64,000 nt of DNA from positions 62,001-126,000 of the forward strand of contig NZ_LXEY01000012.1 of the NCBI RefSeq assembly GCF_001657475.1. The letters are read 5' to 3'. Shown one piece after another: positions 1 to 9,552 of the stretch (positions are counted from its first letter, which is position 1; the number at the start of each line of letters is the position of its first letter). The notes beneath the pieces were generated by a model. That model was not told the origin of the DNA. It did not search any database and saw only the letters and a program-made list of their open reading frames with translations. The DNA comes from Enteractinococcus helveticum. GTDB taxonomy: Bacteria > Actinomycetota > Actinomycetes > Actinomycetales > Micrococcaceae. The position numbers and the translations under genes were made by a program.

Positions 1-1821
1 CACGCCCGACTCATCGCCGGCGATATTCTGCAGCATCTGGGATGGCGAACCGGACGCAGGACTTTGATACAGCGGATTCAACTCATCCGGACCACTTGGC
101 CACACCGGAACCAGAGTGATCGGCAGTGGGGTCTGGGAGACGGTTCGCGACGGCGTCTCGACGTGAATATCGCGGAGTCGCTGCACCGGATAGGCCGTTG
201 AGGAAGCATCTGCATTCTGCAGAGCGGCGTTCGTTGCCTCAACTGCACCTTCTAGCCAAGCGTTCAGTTCTTCTTGGTCCGCGACACTTCCCGGCAGGGT
301 CGCCGTCACGGTGAGCTGATCGTTGGCAGGAATTTCGACGCCGTCCAACTGCCACCCGCATTCTGCACGCAAACCAGTGTTGGAAGACTGATGGTGCTTC
401 GCGGAGACACCCTCCCAGCTCACAGCCGGGCATGCCTCGGCTTCAGCATCCGTTGCTGGCAAGACCTCCAGGAACTGACCAGACAGCGGTGCACGTTGAG
501 CCGAGTACGTGATATCCACGGTGATCTGTTCAGCTTCAGGATCATAGGATGCTTGACGAGACACTGACAGCCCAGTGGGTAACGGTTGATCCTGTTGGCT
601 GGCCTGCAAGGCTGTGTCGGAGGCGGTTTGTGCGTCGTCGGCATTGCCGGTGAATAGCCAAATGCCGCCGACGACCAGGGCGACCAATAGCACCAGCCCA
701 GAAATGCCAAGCAAGATATTTTTCTTCGTGAACCAGCTCAGCTGTTCATCTGCTGGTGTGTCATCTTCAACTGGCTCATCGGGTTCGGGAATCCGGGCCA
801 TCGGCATGGGGCGCAGCACCGTATGCTGCGGGGCCGGACCCAATTCGGGGGCGTGTTGTGCAACCGATGATTCGACGTCGCCGGTGAGGTTCGTTTCGTG
901 CAGCAGATCGCTGCGCAGCATGGTGCGGGGGCGCTCGGCTTCCACGAAGTCTTCGGTAACCGGCGCTGGCGCGAGTGCGGCCAGGTCAAGATACTTTGGT
1001 GCCAGACGACGCATGGTTGCGGCGGCTTCGGCAGCACTCGGCCGATCTCGCGGATCTTTAGCAAGGAGATCATTGACTGCGCGCCAGAGTTCACGCGGAA
1101 TATCTAATTCTGGCGGCAGTGCGGTGACGTGACGATACGCGATGGTGAAGTCGGTGCCGGGACCGTCGAATGGTGTACGACCGGAGAGTAATTCATACAG
1201 CAGCACACCGGTTGAATAGACGTCGGCGGCCGAAGTGGAGTGACCGTGGCTGATGATTTCCGGGGCCATGTACTGCGGGGTGCCCAGCATGCCAGAGGTT
1301 TGGCGTTGGCGTGCACTAACCACCGAGGCGATGCCGAAGTCGGTGACTCGAACGGTCTCAGTCTGGCCTGGTTGCCATGGTGCAGACAGCAACACGTTGT
1401 CAGGTTTAATGTCGCGGTGAATCACTTGCAGTCGGTGGGCTTCGGTCAGACCATCGAAGATTTGTGCCGTCAGGTTCAGCGCTTCAGCCGCCGGCAGGGT
1501 CTTCTGGGCTGTCAGGAGATCCCGCAGGGTTCCGCCGGCGATGTAGTCCATGACGATCGCCAGGGTCGCACCTTCTACGACAAGGTCGCGTACCGCCACG
1601 ATACTTGGGTGCCGCAAGCCGATGAGCACGGAGCGCTCGCGTACAAACCGTTCTACGAGGTCGGCATCATTGGCGTGTTCGGACTTGAGGATTTTCGCCG
1701 CATAGGTCGCCTCATCGCGCGTGGACTCTGCCAACCACACATCACCGGCAGCACCTGAACCGATGTGCTTGACCAACCGGTAGGACGCGCCGAGTGCATC
1801 GCCAGGCTGAGGAGTCGACAT
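1..1821 (-). CDS. membrane Ser/Thr protein kinase, PknB type (C-terminus beyond window)
   Basis: My translation from the ATG at 1821 stays open to base 1 (607 codons), so the C-terminus is missing. A full eukaryotic-type kinase domain comes first: glycine-rich loop IGSGAAGDV, ATP-binding lysine in AAKIL, catalytic HRDIKPDN, DFG and APE. A hydrophobic segment at about residues 363-385 (LLGISGLVLLVALVVGGIWL) leads to a Ser/Asp-rich outer region. The start is supported by GGAAGGAG upstream. Kinases of this family phosphorylate cytosolic and envelope proteins in response to outside cues. It points away from the WXG100/Rhs genes and may regulate that locus; this link is inference from position. 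Confidence 0.95.
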   Translation of the reverse strand, partial: MSTPQPGDALGASYRLVKHIGSGAAGDVWLAESTRDEATYAAKILKSEHANDADLVERFVRERSVLIGLRHPSIVAVRDLVVEGATLAIVMDYIAGGTLRDLLTAQKTLPAAEALNLTAQIFDGLTEAHRLQVIHRDIKPDNVLLSAPWQPGQTETVRVTDFGIASVVSARQRQTSGMLGTPQYMAPEIISHGHSTSAADVYSTGVLLYELLSGRTPFDGPGTDFTIAYRHVTALPPELDIPRELWRAVNDLLAKDPRDRPSAAEAAATMRRLAPKYLDLAALAPAPVTEDFVEAERPRTMLRSDLLHETNLTGDVESSVAQHAPELGPAPQHTVLRPMPMARIPEPDEPVEDDTPADEQLSWFTKKNILLGISGLVLLVALVVGGIWLFTGNADDAQTASDTALQASQQDQPLPTGLSVSRQASYDPEAEQITVDITYSAQRAPLSGQFLEVLPATDAEAEACPAVSWEGVSAKHHQSSNTGLRAECGWQLDGVEIPANDQLTVTATLPGSVADQEELNAWLEGAVEATNAALQNADASSTAYPVQRLRDIHVETPSRTVSQTPLPITLVPVWPSGPDELNPLYQSPASGSPSQMLQNIAGDESGV

Positions 1822-2279
1822 AGCACGCTCCTTCCGGGCTGTTATGACAGGGATATGCAGACTGTTGCATCGTACCAACGTGATGATTCTTCAACGGGTA
1901 CATGACTGATTTTGTGCTGCTGAGCTGACGTTAATCTCGATGTTTTAGATCAATTTTTGGTTAAGAATTCTTGATGAATGAGTGAACATTTTGATGCCTC
2001 GAGTGTGGGGTGTCGTGCCAATCGTGCCGACCCTAGCCAACGAAGTATCTTGAAGCTTCACGTATTAAGCCAAGTCAACAAGCCGTTTTTAGGCGAATCA
2101 ACAAACGTCGGTCGCAGATACTTGGATGCCGATCATTCATATTTGAACTATTTTTATGCTGGTTCGGTGGTAGTCGTCATGTTGTGACATGGGCCGAAAT
2201 TAGTTGAAAATGTTTGCTTCGCTAGGGTGGTGCCCAATTTTGGGTGTCCTTTGTTGTCTTTCTTATGAGGAGTGTTCCG
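1822..2279. other. intergenic region between kinase and WXG100 gene
   Basis: About 460 bases lie between the divergently read kinase and WXG100 genes. The stretch is AT-richer than the genes and must carry both promoters. Short open frames inside it have no recognisable content. A GAGGAG ribosome binding site closes it just before the ATG at 2280. I could not fix -10/-35 boxes with confidence. Confidence 0.5.
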
Positions 2280-2564
2280 ATGGCTACACGCGTACTATCA
2301 ACAGAAGAAGCGAAAACCGCGATTCGTCAGATCCAGTCCATCGTTAATGGTGGCTTTACCGATCAGATCACCCAGCTGGACACCCAGGGTCGTGTCCTGT
2401 CGGATCCAAACGTCTGGGATGGCCCACTGGCCGAAACCTTCCGCAATGGCACCTGGCCAGAAACCAAATCGGCTCTGGACAACGCCAAGCAGCAGCTGGA
2501 AGAACTGCGCAACCAGCTGGACCGCATTTCCCAAGACATCTTCACCGCCGGTGGCGGCGCCTAA
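2280..2564 (+). CDS. WXG100-family (ESAT-6-like) protein
   Basis: A 94-residue all-helical protein with the family hallmark W-x-G turn (VWDGPLAETF) in the middle and two heptad-rich helices around it (AKTAIRQIQSIVNG before, AKQQLEELRNQLDRI after). Its size fits WXG100 proteins, which are substrates or partners of type VII (ESX) secretion systems. GAGGAG lies a few bases before the chosen ATG, which fits this start better than a longer in-frame opening at 2244. It precedes the Rhs gene in the same direction, so it is probably the export partner of that protein. The ESX motor genes are not in the window. Confidence 0.93.
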   Translation: MATRVLSTEEAKTAIRQIQSIVNGGFTDQITQLDTQGRVLSDPNVWDGPLAETFRNGTWPETKSALDNAKQQLEELRNQLDRISQDIFTAGGGA

Positions 2565-2578
2565 CAGCCACCATTTTT

Positions 2579-2618
2579 ACCGGTGTGCCGAGATGTATGA
2601 CGTCGTCGGCACACCGGT
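2579..2618. terminator. 13-bp-arm hairpin between WXG100 and Rhs genes
   Basis: ACCGGTGTGCCGA (2579-2591) and its exact complement TCGGCACACCGGT (2606-2618) form a 13-bp stem with a 14-nt loop. It follows the WXG100 stop codon by 14 nt. A short T-rich stretch follows but no long U tract. It may partly terminate transcription or protect the WXG100 mRNA end, lowering expression of the downstream Rhs gene. Confidence 0.7.
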
Positions 2619-2696
2619 TCCCTGTTCTTTCACGACGCCAGGGCGGCGTCATTTTCACTGTGCGGCATTGTAAGAATTCAGAAGGCGAGAAAATTC

Positions 2697-5600
2697 ATGT
2701 CAGGCATCGGCGGCAACGAACCAACGGGCTATAACTACGCAGCAGCTGACACGCTCAAAGCCAAGGCAAGCAACTTGCAGGGCAAGCTATATGGCCAACA
2801 AGGACCCCGCTCGTCTGCAGTATGGACCGCGATGCAAGAATTCCGTGGCTATTACTCTGAGGTCTTTGATCGTAACGCCGAGGTCGCGTCAGACGGTCGC
2901 CGCGAGGTCGCCAATGCGCTGGGTCAGTTGGCTGGTTGGGTAGTCGAGCTCAAAGAAGCCGCCGAAGCCGAAGATCAACGCCGCGAAGAGGCCCGGGCAT
3001 GGGCAGAACGTCAGCGCCAGCGTGAGGATAACTTATTAGTTGGCGCATGGCATGAAGTCACCACCTGGTTTGGTGGCGGCGATGATCCTCAGCCACCGCC
3101 GGCTCAGGATCCACCAAACTTTCACAGTGACGTCGTCCAAGTGAAGGGACGTGAAATCGATCCTCCGGCCGGTAGCTCGAGCACATCGTCTGCGGCGCCT
3201 GCTGATTTGCGTCATTTCCAGACGCGCACCGGAGAACTCGATGATGAACTGGCGACCGCTGTCTCGCAATTCCAGAGCGCGTTAAGCGACTACGAGGCCG
3301 GCTGTAATAGCGCGTGGGGTTACCTCAACGGTCAGCCGGTTTTGACCGCGATGAATTCGTGGCTAGAGGACAACGCCAACGACGCTCAGTGGGCAGGACT
3401 TGTTGCTGAAGCTTTTGAAGCCGCCGGTGGTGAAGGCCGCATTACGATGGCCGACGCGTCGATTGCCGCTGCCCTGGCGAACGCCGGTGTCGATTCACAT
3501 CGCGATAACCTCACGATTGAACCTTTTTCGGCTGTTGGATCGCAACCGACCACCGGTTTCGCCGATGACCCGGTCAACACGTCAACCGGGAACTTCCTAG
3601 AACCCGAGTACGACCTCGACTTTTCTACTGCAGCGAGTTCTCTGCAGTTCTCGCGCATGTACAACTCACTAGACGACCGGACCGGGGCATTCGGTTATGG
3701 TTGGTCGTCGGTACTTGACGTTCGTTTAGAACTCGATGACGAAGGTGCCCGGTTCATCAAGGCCGACGGCCGACAGATTACGTTCCCCCGGGCAGCCGAG
3801 GGGTGGGACCGCGGGGTTGGCGAAAACTACTGGCTGAGTGATACACCGCCGACGCGTCTCACGTACGTGGCAGGACTACCGGATCGGGCTCTGACCGTGA
3901 CCGATAACGAAGGTAACTGGTGGGCATTTAGTCCTGCGGGCCTCTGGTTAGCTGCCGGAAGTGGGCCGGGTACCACCGTGAGTATCGTGCGCGACGAAAC
4001 TGGCCAGATCACCCGTCTGGCTCATGAGCGCGGCCGGTTCATCGACGTCGAATATATTTCCGATCGAGTAGCCAGCGTGAGCGCCTCCGATGGCCGCCGC
4101 ATCGAATACCTGTATGACGACCAGCTTCGTCTGACTGAGGTGACCAGCTCGTCTGGCACGCGTACCTATCGCTGGAATGATGCCGGGCTGATTGACCAGG
4201 TGGTCGCGGCTGATGGTGTTGTTGAAGTTGTCAATACCTACGATGCCAAGGGTCGGGTGATCAGCCAGCTGACCCCGTATGGCCGTAGCGTGCGCTTTGC
4301 ATATTTGCGTGGTCAGGTTACCTCGGTGTCGACCGATGACGGCACCGGCGCGAACACCTGGATAGCGGATCGCAAGGGCCGCGTCGTGGGCATTATCGAT
4401 GCCGATGGCAATCGCCAGTCGATGGCCTATGATCCACACGGCAACGTGGTTTCCTCAACCGAACGTGACGGCCAAGTCACTGTGCATGCTTATGATCACC
4501 GCGGACGAATGATCCGCACCGTCACACCCGACGGTGCGGACCTGACCTACGGCTATGACGACCACGACCGCGTGACCACCGTGGTCACCGCTGCCGGCGG
4601 CGTCGTTGAATACGAATATGAAACCGTCATTGACCGCAACCCATCGATTATTATCGACCCACTCGGCGGACGCAGCGAACTGACCTGGGACAACGGGTTG
4701 CTCACGCGCGTTGTCGACCCCGAGGGTGTCACCGTCTCGCTGGACTACAACAGCTTCGGCGAGCTGATCGCCATGACCAACGCCAACGGTGACACCGCTC
4801 GCTACGTGCGCGATGCCGCCGGGCGCATTACCCAGGCCAGCAGCGCATTAGGTCACACCACACAGTTTACGTATTCAGACACCGGCCTGCTCACGGCGCG
4901 ACAAGATCCCACCGGAGCAATCTGGCGCTACGAATACGGTACCGGCGACCGGTTGACCGCAACGATCGATCCTGAAGGCCACCGCACCGAGGTCACGTAT
5001 AGCTCCCACGGTGAAGTTGAAACCCTCACGGATCCACTGGGCCGGGTCATCACCCAAAACTTTGATGAATTCGGCAACCTCGCCGGACTCACCCTGCCCG
5101 ACGGCGCGCGCTGGGCCTACACCCACGACGCCTTGTCCCGCCTGCGCAAAATCACCGACCCTAACGGTGCCGCCTGGACCTACAATTATGACGTCACCGG
5201 CGAAGTCACCGCCGCCATTGACCCCACCGGCGTGCGCACCGACATCACCCGCTCGCGCAGCGCCAATGTCGCCACGATCCAAAACGCTTTTGAACAGCTG
5301 ACCTTACACACCGATGAATATGGTCGGTTGATCAAAACCCAGCAGACCGACGACGACGCCGCCGAACTCATCAGCTACGACGCCGCTGGCCGCCCCGTGG
5401 AATTCGTCGACGCTAACGGCGGGCTGACCAAAGTCCAACGCGATCTGGCCGGACGTATCACCGCGATCACCACCCCAGAACACCGCACCGTGCGCTACGA
5501 ATACGACGCGTGTGGCCGCCCATCAGTGGCCATCGACCCCACCGGGGCCCGCACCACACTGACCTACGACGCCGACTCGCGCGTCACTGCTCGGACCAGC

Positions 5601-8123
5601 CCGTCGGGTGAAACCAGCACCATTCAATACGACGCCGCTGGTCGCATCATCAGCGAAACCATCCCCGGCGTGGGCGTGGCCTCCTACCGCTACGACAAAC
5701 TGGGACGGTTGACCGCCGTGCGTGACTCCCGCTACGGCCACCGCCGTTTCCGCTACGATGCCGCCGGCCAACTGATCGAAGCGATCAACGGCCTGGGTGG
5801 CGTCACCCGTTATGAGTACGACGCCCTGGGTCGCGTCGTGAAAGTCACCGACCCTGCCGGTGGCGTCACGACGTTCGACCACACCCACCTGGGTGCCGTC
5901 GCCGTCGTAACCGATCCGCTCAAGCGCACGATCAAAACCACCTACGACCCGGCCGGTCGCAAGGTCTCTCAAACCGATCACGACGGCAATGTCACCGAAT
6001 TCACCTACGACGACGCCGGCCGCGAATCCGCCGTCTTCACCAACGGCCAATTAGTCTCACAGATAATCCGCGATACCGCTCAGCGCACCGCAACCATCAC
6101 CGATGGCACCTACGATGAACCAGTCGAACACCTGTTGACCTACAACCGATTGGGCCAACTCATCGCCCGGGTCACCACCCGCGGTGCGTCCAGCGAAGAA
6201 GCCCGCTGGGAATACGACGCCGATGGCTACCGGAAGGCCATGACCACCCAGGATGGTACGCGCATCTCGTATCACCGCGATCAGACCGGTCGGGTCACCC
6301 GCATCAAACATGGCACCTTTGGTGAAGCCTTCTACGACTACGACGCCGACGGCCGTATCATTCAGGCCCGGGCTGCCGACCAGCTGCAAACGTGGGCCTA
6401 CGGCGACGGCTTCCCAGTCGCCCACACCCATACCTCTACCGAGGGTGTGGCGGTGACTCATATGGGCCGCGATGAAACCGGTCGTATCACCGAACTCACC
6501 GGTGAACACGGCACCACAATGTATACCTACGACGACGGCCAACAGCTCACATCCGCCGTCACTGATGGGGCAGAAACCACCTGGAGCTACGATGCCGCCG
6601 GACGCATGACCGCCCACACTACGCCTGCCGGCACGACGTCATACGTCTATGACCAGGCAAGCCAATTACTTATGGTCAAACACCCTGATGGTGAAACGAC
6701 GACTTTCGAATACGACGGTCAGGGTCAACGGATCCACGAACGTTCCGACCGTGCCGAAACCAAATACGCCTGGGATGCTCGCGGCTGGTTGCGCGGCATC
6801 ATCGAACAAACGCCACACGGCACAACCGAAACTGACCTGATGGTCAATGCATTTGGTGAGCTAACTGATGTCAACGATACCCGGTTGCACTGGGATATCG
6901 CCGCCGGTGTGCCATCCTTGTTGGAGGTTGATGGCACGTCCGTGTTCACCGGCCCAGCTGGTGTGACAGGCGTCAGCACTACCTGGCAGAAACCGACCTG
7001 GCGCGCCGCACGCGGCACGCACTACCAGGACCCGTGGCAAACCCTGGCCGAAGTCTCTGCTCACCCTGGTGTGGGCCTCGGTACCGACGGCAGCCTGCGC
7101 ATAGCTGGCCTGGAATGGATGGGAGCTCGCGCTTATGATCCTTCCTCGGCAGGCTTCTTGTCGCAGGACCCGCTGGCCGCGCCACTGGGTGCCGCCTGGG
7201 CTGCAAACCCATACTCTTATGCGGGTAACGATCCGCTACATGCCATCGATCCGCACGGGCTAGCACCGATCACCGACGAAGAACTCCAAGCCTACGCAGA
7301 TGGTCTGCAGGGACCTTTGGCCACCGGTTTTAACGCGGCAGTCGACTGGACCAAGGATAACTGGGAGTCCATCGTTGCCGTCGGCGTCATCGTTGGCGGT
7401 GTCGCCCTGACGATGACTGGCGTTGGCGGTCCCGCGGGTATCGCGCTGATGGCCGCCGGTGGTGCTGCAATTGGTGGCGGTGTCTCCGTGATTTCCCAAC
7501 AGGCATCTCACCCCAATGGTGAAATCGACTGGGGTCAGGTCGGCACTGACGCTCTGATCGGTGGTATCGGCGGCGGTGCGAGCGGTTTAGCAGCCCGTGG
7601 TCTGACTCAAGCAGCGCGCGTTGTGCGCCCCGATGTTTTATTGAACCCGAACGCAAGTACCACTGCCCGGACCACATACGCCGCCCTGCGTAGCTCTACT
7701 ACTCGTGGCGCCATCTCGGCTGGTACCGGCGGAGCGACCACGAATGTGGCGAACTACCACGTCTACGGCGGTGATAATCGCACCTGGCAGGGTTACGTGC
7801 AAAATGGTCTAGTCGGTTTTGGTACGGGTGCTGTTGGCTCTTATGGAACGTCCCGACTCTCGCCGGTTTCCTCGCAGATGGGCAACAGCGTAGTATCGAG
7901 ACCAATGTTTGGCAGTACGGCTGGGCCACGATCTACCGGCCCTTATACCTGGGGCCATTTCGCCGGTGATCAGATCGGCGATCGTCTCGTTGGTGGCGCA
8001 ACAAACGCAATCAATGAAGGCCTGCGCGACACAGGCCAAGACGGCGGCAACCTGCCAAGATCCTTCTGGCAGGGTGTGGCGACCGGGGGTAGTGACCCAA
8101 CCGTCGGCTTACATGCGAAATAA
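2697..8123 (+). CDS. Rhs-repeat polymorphic toxin protein with WXG/ESX-like N-terminus
   Basis: An 1808-residue protein. Residues about 1-120 are helical and charged, like N-terminal domains of type VII substrates. A DUF6531-like entry motif (DPVNTSTGNF) is near residue 291. Dozens of YDxxGR-type Rhs/YD repeats fill about 475-1420 and should form a closed shell. The Rhs core ends with GARAYDPSSAGFLSQDPL and DPHG near residues 1475-1522. About 286 residues follow: a Gly/Ala-rich hydrophobic stretch (GIALMAAGGAAIGGG) and a tail ending GSDPTVGLHAK. I recognise no nuclease, deaminase or protease motif in this tip, so the toxic activity, if any, is unknown. The neighbours are a WXG100 gene upstream and a small membrane-protein gene 8 nt downstream. 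Confidence 0.93.
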   Translation: MSGIGGNEPTGYNYAAADTLKAKASNLQGKLYGQQGPRSSAVWTAMQEFRGYYSEVFDRNAEVASDGRREVANALGQLAGWVVELKEAAEAEDQRREEARAWAERQRQREDNLLVGAWHEVTTWFGGGDDPQPPPAQDPPNFHSDVVQVKGREIDPPAGSSSTSSAAPADLRHFQTRTGELDDELATAVSQFQSALSDYEAGCNSAWGYLNGQPVLTAMNSWLEDNANDAQWAGLVAEAFEAAGGEGRITMADASIAAALANAGVDSHRDNLTIEPFSAVGSQPTTGFADDPVNTSTGNFLEPEYDLDFSTAASSLQFSRMYNSLDDRTGAFGYGWSSVLDVRLELDDEGARFIKADGRQITFPRAAEGWDRGVGENYWLSDTPPTRLTYVAGLPDRALTVTDNEGNWWAFSPAGLWLAAGSGPGTTVSIVRDETGQITRLAHERGRFIDVEYISDRVASVSASDGRRIEYLYDDQLRLTEVTSSSGTRTYRWNDAGLIDQVVAADGVVEVVNTYDAKGRVISQLTPYGRSVRFAYLRGQVTSVSTDDGTGANTWIADRKGRVVGIIDADGNRQSMAYDPHGNVVSSTERDGQVTVHAYDHRGRMIRTVTPDGADLTYGYDDHDRVTTVVTAAGGVVEYEYETVIDRNPSIIIDPLGGRSELTWDNGLLTRVVDPEGVTVSLDYNSFGELIAMTNANGDTARYVRDAAGRITQASSALGHTTQFTYSDTGLLTARQDPTGAIWRYEYGTGDRLTATIDPEGHRTEVTYSSHGEVETLTDPLGRVITQNFDEFGNLAGLTLPDGARWAYTHDALSRLRKITDPNGAAWTYNYDVTGEVTAAIDPTGVRTDITRSRSANVATIQNAFEQLTLHTDEYGRLIKTQQTDDDAAELISYDAAGRPVEFVDANGGLTKVQRDLAGRITAITTPEHRTVRYEYDACGRPSVAIDPTGARTTLTYDADSRVTARTSPSGETSTIQYDAAGRIISETIPGVGVASYRYDKLGRLTAVRDSRYGHRRFRYDAAGQLIEAINGLGGVTRYEYDALGRVVKVTDPAGGVTTFDHTHLGAVAVVTDPLKRTIKTTYDPAGRKVSQTDHDGNVTEFTYDDAGRESAVFTNGQLVSQIIRDTAQRTATITDGTYDEPVEHLLTYNRLGQLIARVTTRGASSEEARWEYDADGYRKAMTTQDGTRISYHRDQTGRVTRIKHGTFGEAFYDYDADGRIIQARAADQLQTWAYGDGFPVAHTHTSTEGVAVTHMGRDETGRITELTGEHGTTMYTYDDGQQLTSAVTDGAETTWSYDAAGRMTAHTTPAGTTSYVYDQASQLLMVKHPDGETTTFEYDGQGQRIHERSDRAETKYAWDARGWLRGIIEQTPHGTTETDLMVNAFGELTDVNDTRLHWDIAAGVPSLLEVDGTSVFTGPAGVTGVSTTWQKPTWRAARGTHYQDPWQTLAEVSAHPGVGLGTDGSLRIAGLEWMGARAYDPSSAGFLSQDPLAAPLGAAWAANPYSYAGNDPLHAIDPHGLAPITDEELQAYADGLQGPLATGFNAAVDWTKDNWESIVAVGVIVGGVALTMTGVGGPAGIALMAAGGAAIGGGVSVISQQASHPNGEIDWGQVGTDALIGGIGGGASGLAARGLTQAARVVRPDVLLNPNASTTARTTYAALRSSTTRGAISAGTGGATTNVANYHVYGGDNRTWQGYVQNGLVGFGTGAVGSYGTSRLSPVSSQMGNSVVSRPMFGSTAGPRSTGPYTWGHFAGDQIGDRLVGGATNAINEGLRDTGQDGGNLPRSFWQGVATGGSDPTVGLHAK

Positions 8124-8131
8124 GGACCGGC

Positions 8132-8542
8132 ATGAGCGATTTTCAGCCTGACGATCAGCCCGGACGGCCTGGTGTCACACGTCGATCTAAGATCATCGCC
8201 ACGGTGATCTTGGGTGTGTGCGTTGTGGTCGGGGCCGTTGCGTTGTCGTTTCCGTGGTTGGATTCTTTGGATCAGCGGTGGACGACGTGCGAAGTCATCG
8301 AGGCCACCCCGTTTCAGGGTGATAACACCAGTATGCAGCCGTGGAAGGTGCAGATTCGTACGACCGATTGCCAAGATGTGATCTATTCTGAGGGCGTGAC
8401 CGAAGACAACGTGGAACAGATAGCTCGCTCCATTAAACCTGGCGCATACGAACTGAAAATGAGTTGGGTGTCGCGTCGTCTGGCCGATGGCTGGTGGCCC
8501 ACGATCGCCCCATCGGTCCAGGAGTTCCGATGGGCTGAGTAA
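8132..8542 (+). CDS. small one-TM membrane protein, W/C-motif family, copy A (candidate immunity protein)
   Basis: A 136-residue protein with one N-terminal transmembrane helix (IIATVILGVCVVVGAVALSF) and an extracytoplasmic part with the pattern W..C.V..A......PW......T..C....Y..G....N...A....P..YE. The same pattern appears in the products at 11918 and 14414. The two conserved cysteines could form a disulfide outside the membrane. It starts 8 nt after the Rhs stop codon behind an AAGGA site, so the two genes are surely co-transcribed. That position is typical of an immunity gene for a polymorphic toxin. I do not recognise the family; the immunity role is inference. Confidence 0.85.
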   Translation: MSDFQPDDQPGRPGVTRRSKIIATVILGVCVVVGAVALSFPWLDSLDQRWTTCEVIEATPFQGDNTSMQPWKVQIRTTDCQDVIYSEGVTEDNVEQIARSIKPGAYELKMSWVSRRLADGWWPTIAPSVQEFRWAE

Positions 8543-8702
8543 GTTTTGTATTCGGAATTGAGATATTGACAGCGTCAGAGAAATCGGCGCACTCAACAAG
8601 GCGATCCGGTATTGAATGAGATGAATCGGTCCTGCGAGATTGGACAGTGATATTGCGTTGAAAAAACAACAGTGAGACGGTTTATCGAATACCATCCTCG
8701 CG

Positions 8703-9485
8703 ATGCTGGTCTTGTGCATTTTTATTGTGCTGGCGATCGTGGGGCCAGTCTTCTTCTCTCAACCTGAGCATCTGGGCAAACAAATTTTGGTCAGTGTCCT
8801 GGCGTTTGTGACGTTTGTGGTCCTTGGCGGGATACACCTCGGTTCACGGATACGGCTGCGCTGGTGGGGCGTCCTGCTGGTCTTCGGCATTGTGTATCTA
8901 GCACTGTTTGCTTTCAGAGAGGGTGATTTTCGGCCCGACCAGTTTTGGTTTTTTATGAGTCCCATGGGGTATGTGATGGGAGCTCTTGGGTTCGGGAAAC
9001 CAGAGCTGTCTCGGGCAACGAAAACGCAGGGCTATCGCACTGACGGCCTCGCGGTACAGGCTTGGTCGTCGGCTGGCAAAATTGAGACACCACTGTTGGC
9101 TCCTGATGAGTTAGCCAAGCAACTTGATGACTACCATCTGACCCTGTTGCAGTTCATCGACGATCGTCGAAGCCTAGAAATTGCGGGTGGTCTGAACGAT
9201 CATGTCGTGATCTACTATGCGGATGACCAGATCGACGATGAGTCGTGGTCTGTCTACACAGAGCACAGTGCTAAGAATCAGGATGATATGAAAGCACAGC
9301 CCATGTTTATTGGGGACGTGGAAGGTCTGATCCCTGAGAGTTTTTGGTGCACCCGTACTCGAGCTCAGATGCTGGTGGCTCAGTTCGTCAAAAACGGTCG
9401 TATCGACCTCAGACGGGATGATCACTGGATAAACGCAGGTTCCATGGCGGGTGGTATTCGAGCAAGCTTACCCACAGAAAGTTAA
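8703..9485 (+). CDS. membrane protein with Imm1-like C-terminal region
   Basis: 260 residues. Three to four hydrophobic segments fill about residues 1-95 and a soluble domain follows. The C-terminal part (N.HVVIYYADDQ, then VEGLIPESFW and RAQMLVAQFVKNGRID) has the general look of Imm1-type immunity domains, which end in a helix plus a W/T-containing strand, but the match is by eye and weak. The location behind the Rhs gene supports a role in toxin protection. No clear ribosome binding site precedes the ATG, so the start could lie slightly elsewhere. Confidence 0.75.
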   Translation: MLVLCIFIVLAIVGPVFFSQPEHLGKQILVSVLAFVTFVVLGGIHLGSRIRLRWWGVLLVFGIVYLALFAFREGDFRPDQFWFFMSPMGYVMGALGFGKPELSRATKTQGYRTDGLAVQAWSSAGKIETPLLAPDELAKQLDDYHLTLLQFIDDRRSLEIAGGLNDHVVIYYADDQIDDESWSVYTEHSAKNQDDMKAQPMFIGDVEGLIPESFWCTRTRAQMLVAQFVKNGRIDLRRDDHWINAGSMAGGIRASLPTES

Positions 9486-9552
9486 GCAATAGAATCGACG
9501 ACGAACACTCCAGTATCTTGAGCTGGTGTATGTGAGGGGAGTTAGGATTTTT

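Noticed and set aside
1978..2187. 69-codon frame in the kinase-WXG100 intergenic region
   Set aside because: No ribosome binding site, no recognisable sequence, composition unlike genes nearby.
5523..6617. long minus-strand frames of 175-186 codons within the Rhs gene
   Set aside because: They mirror the repetitive, GC-biased YD-repeat coding sequence and show only low-complexity Gly/Val text.
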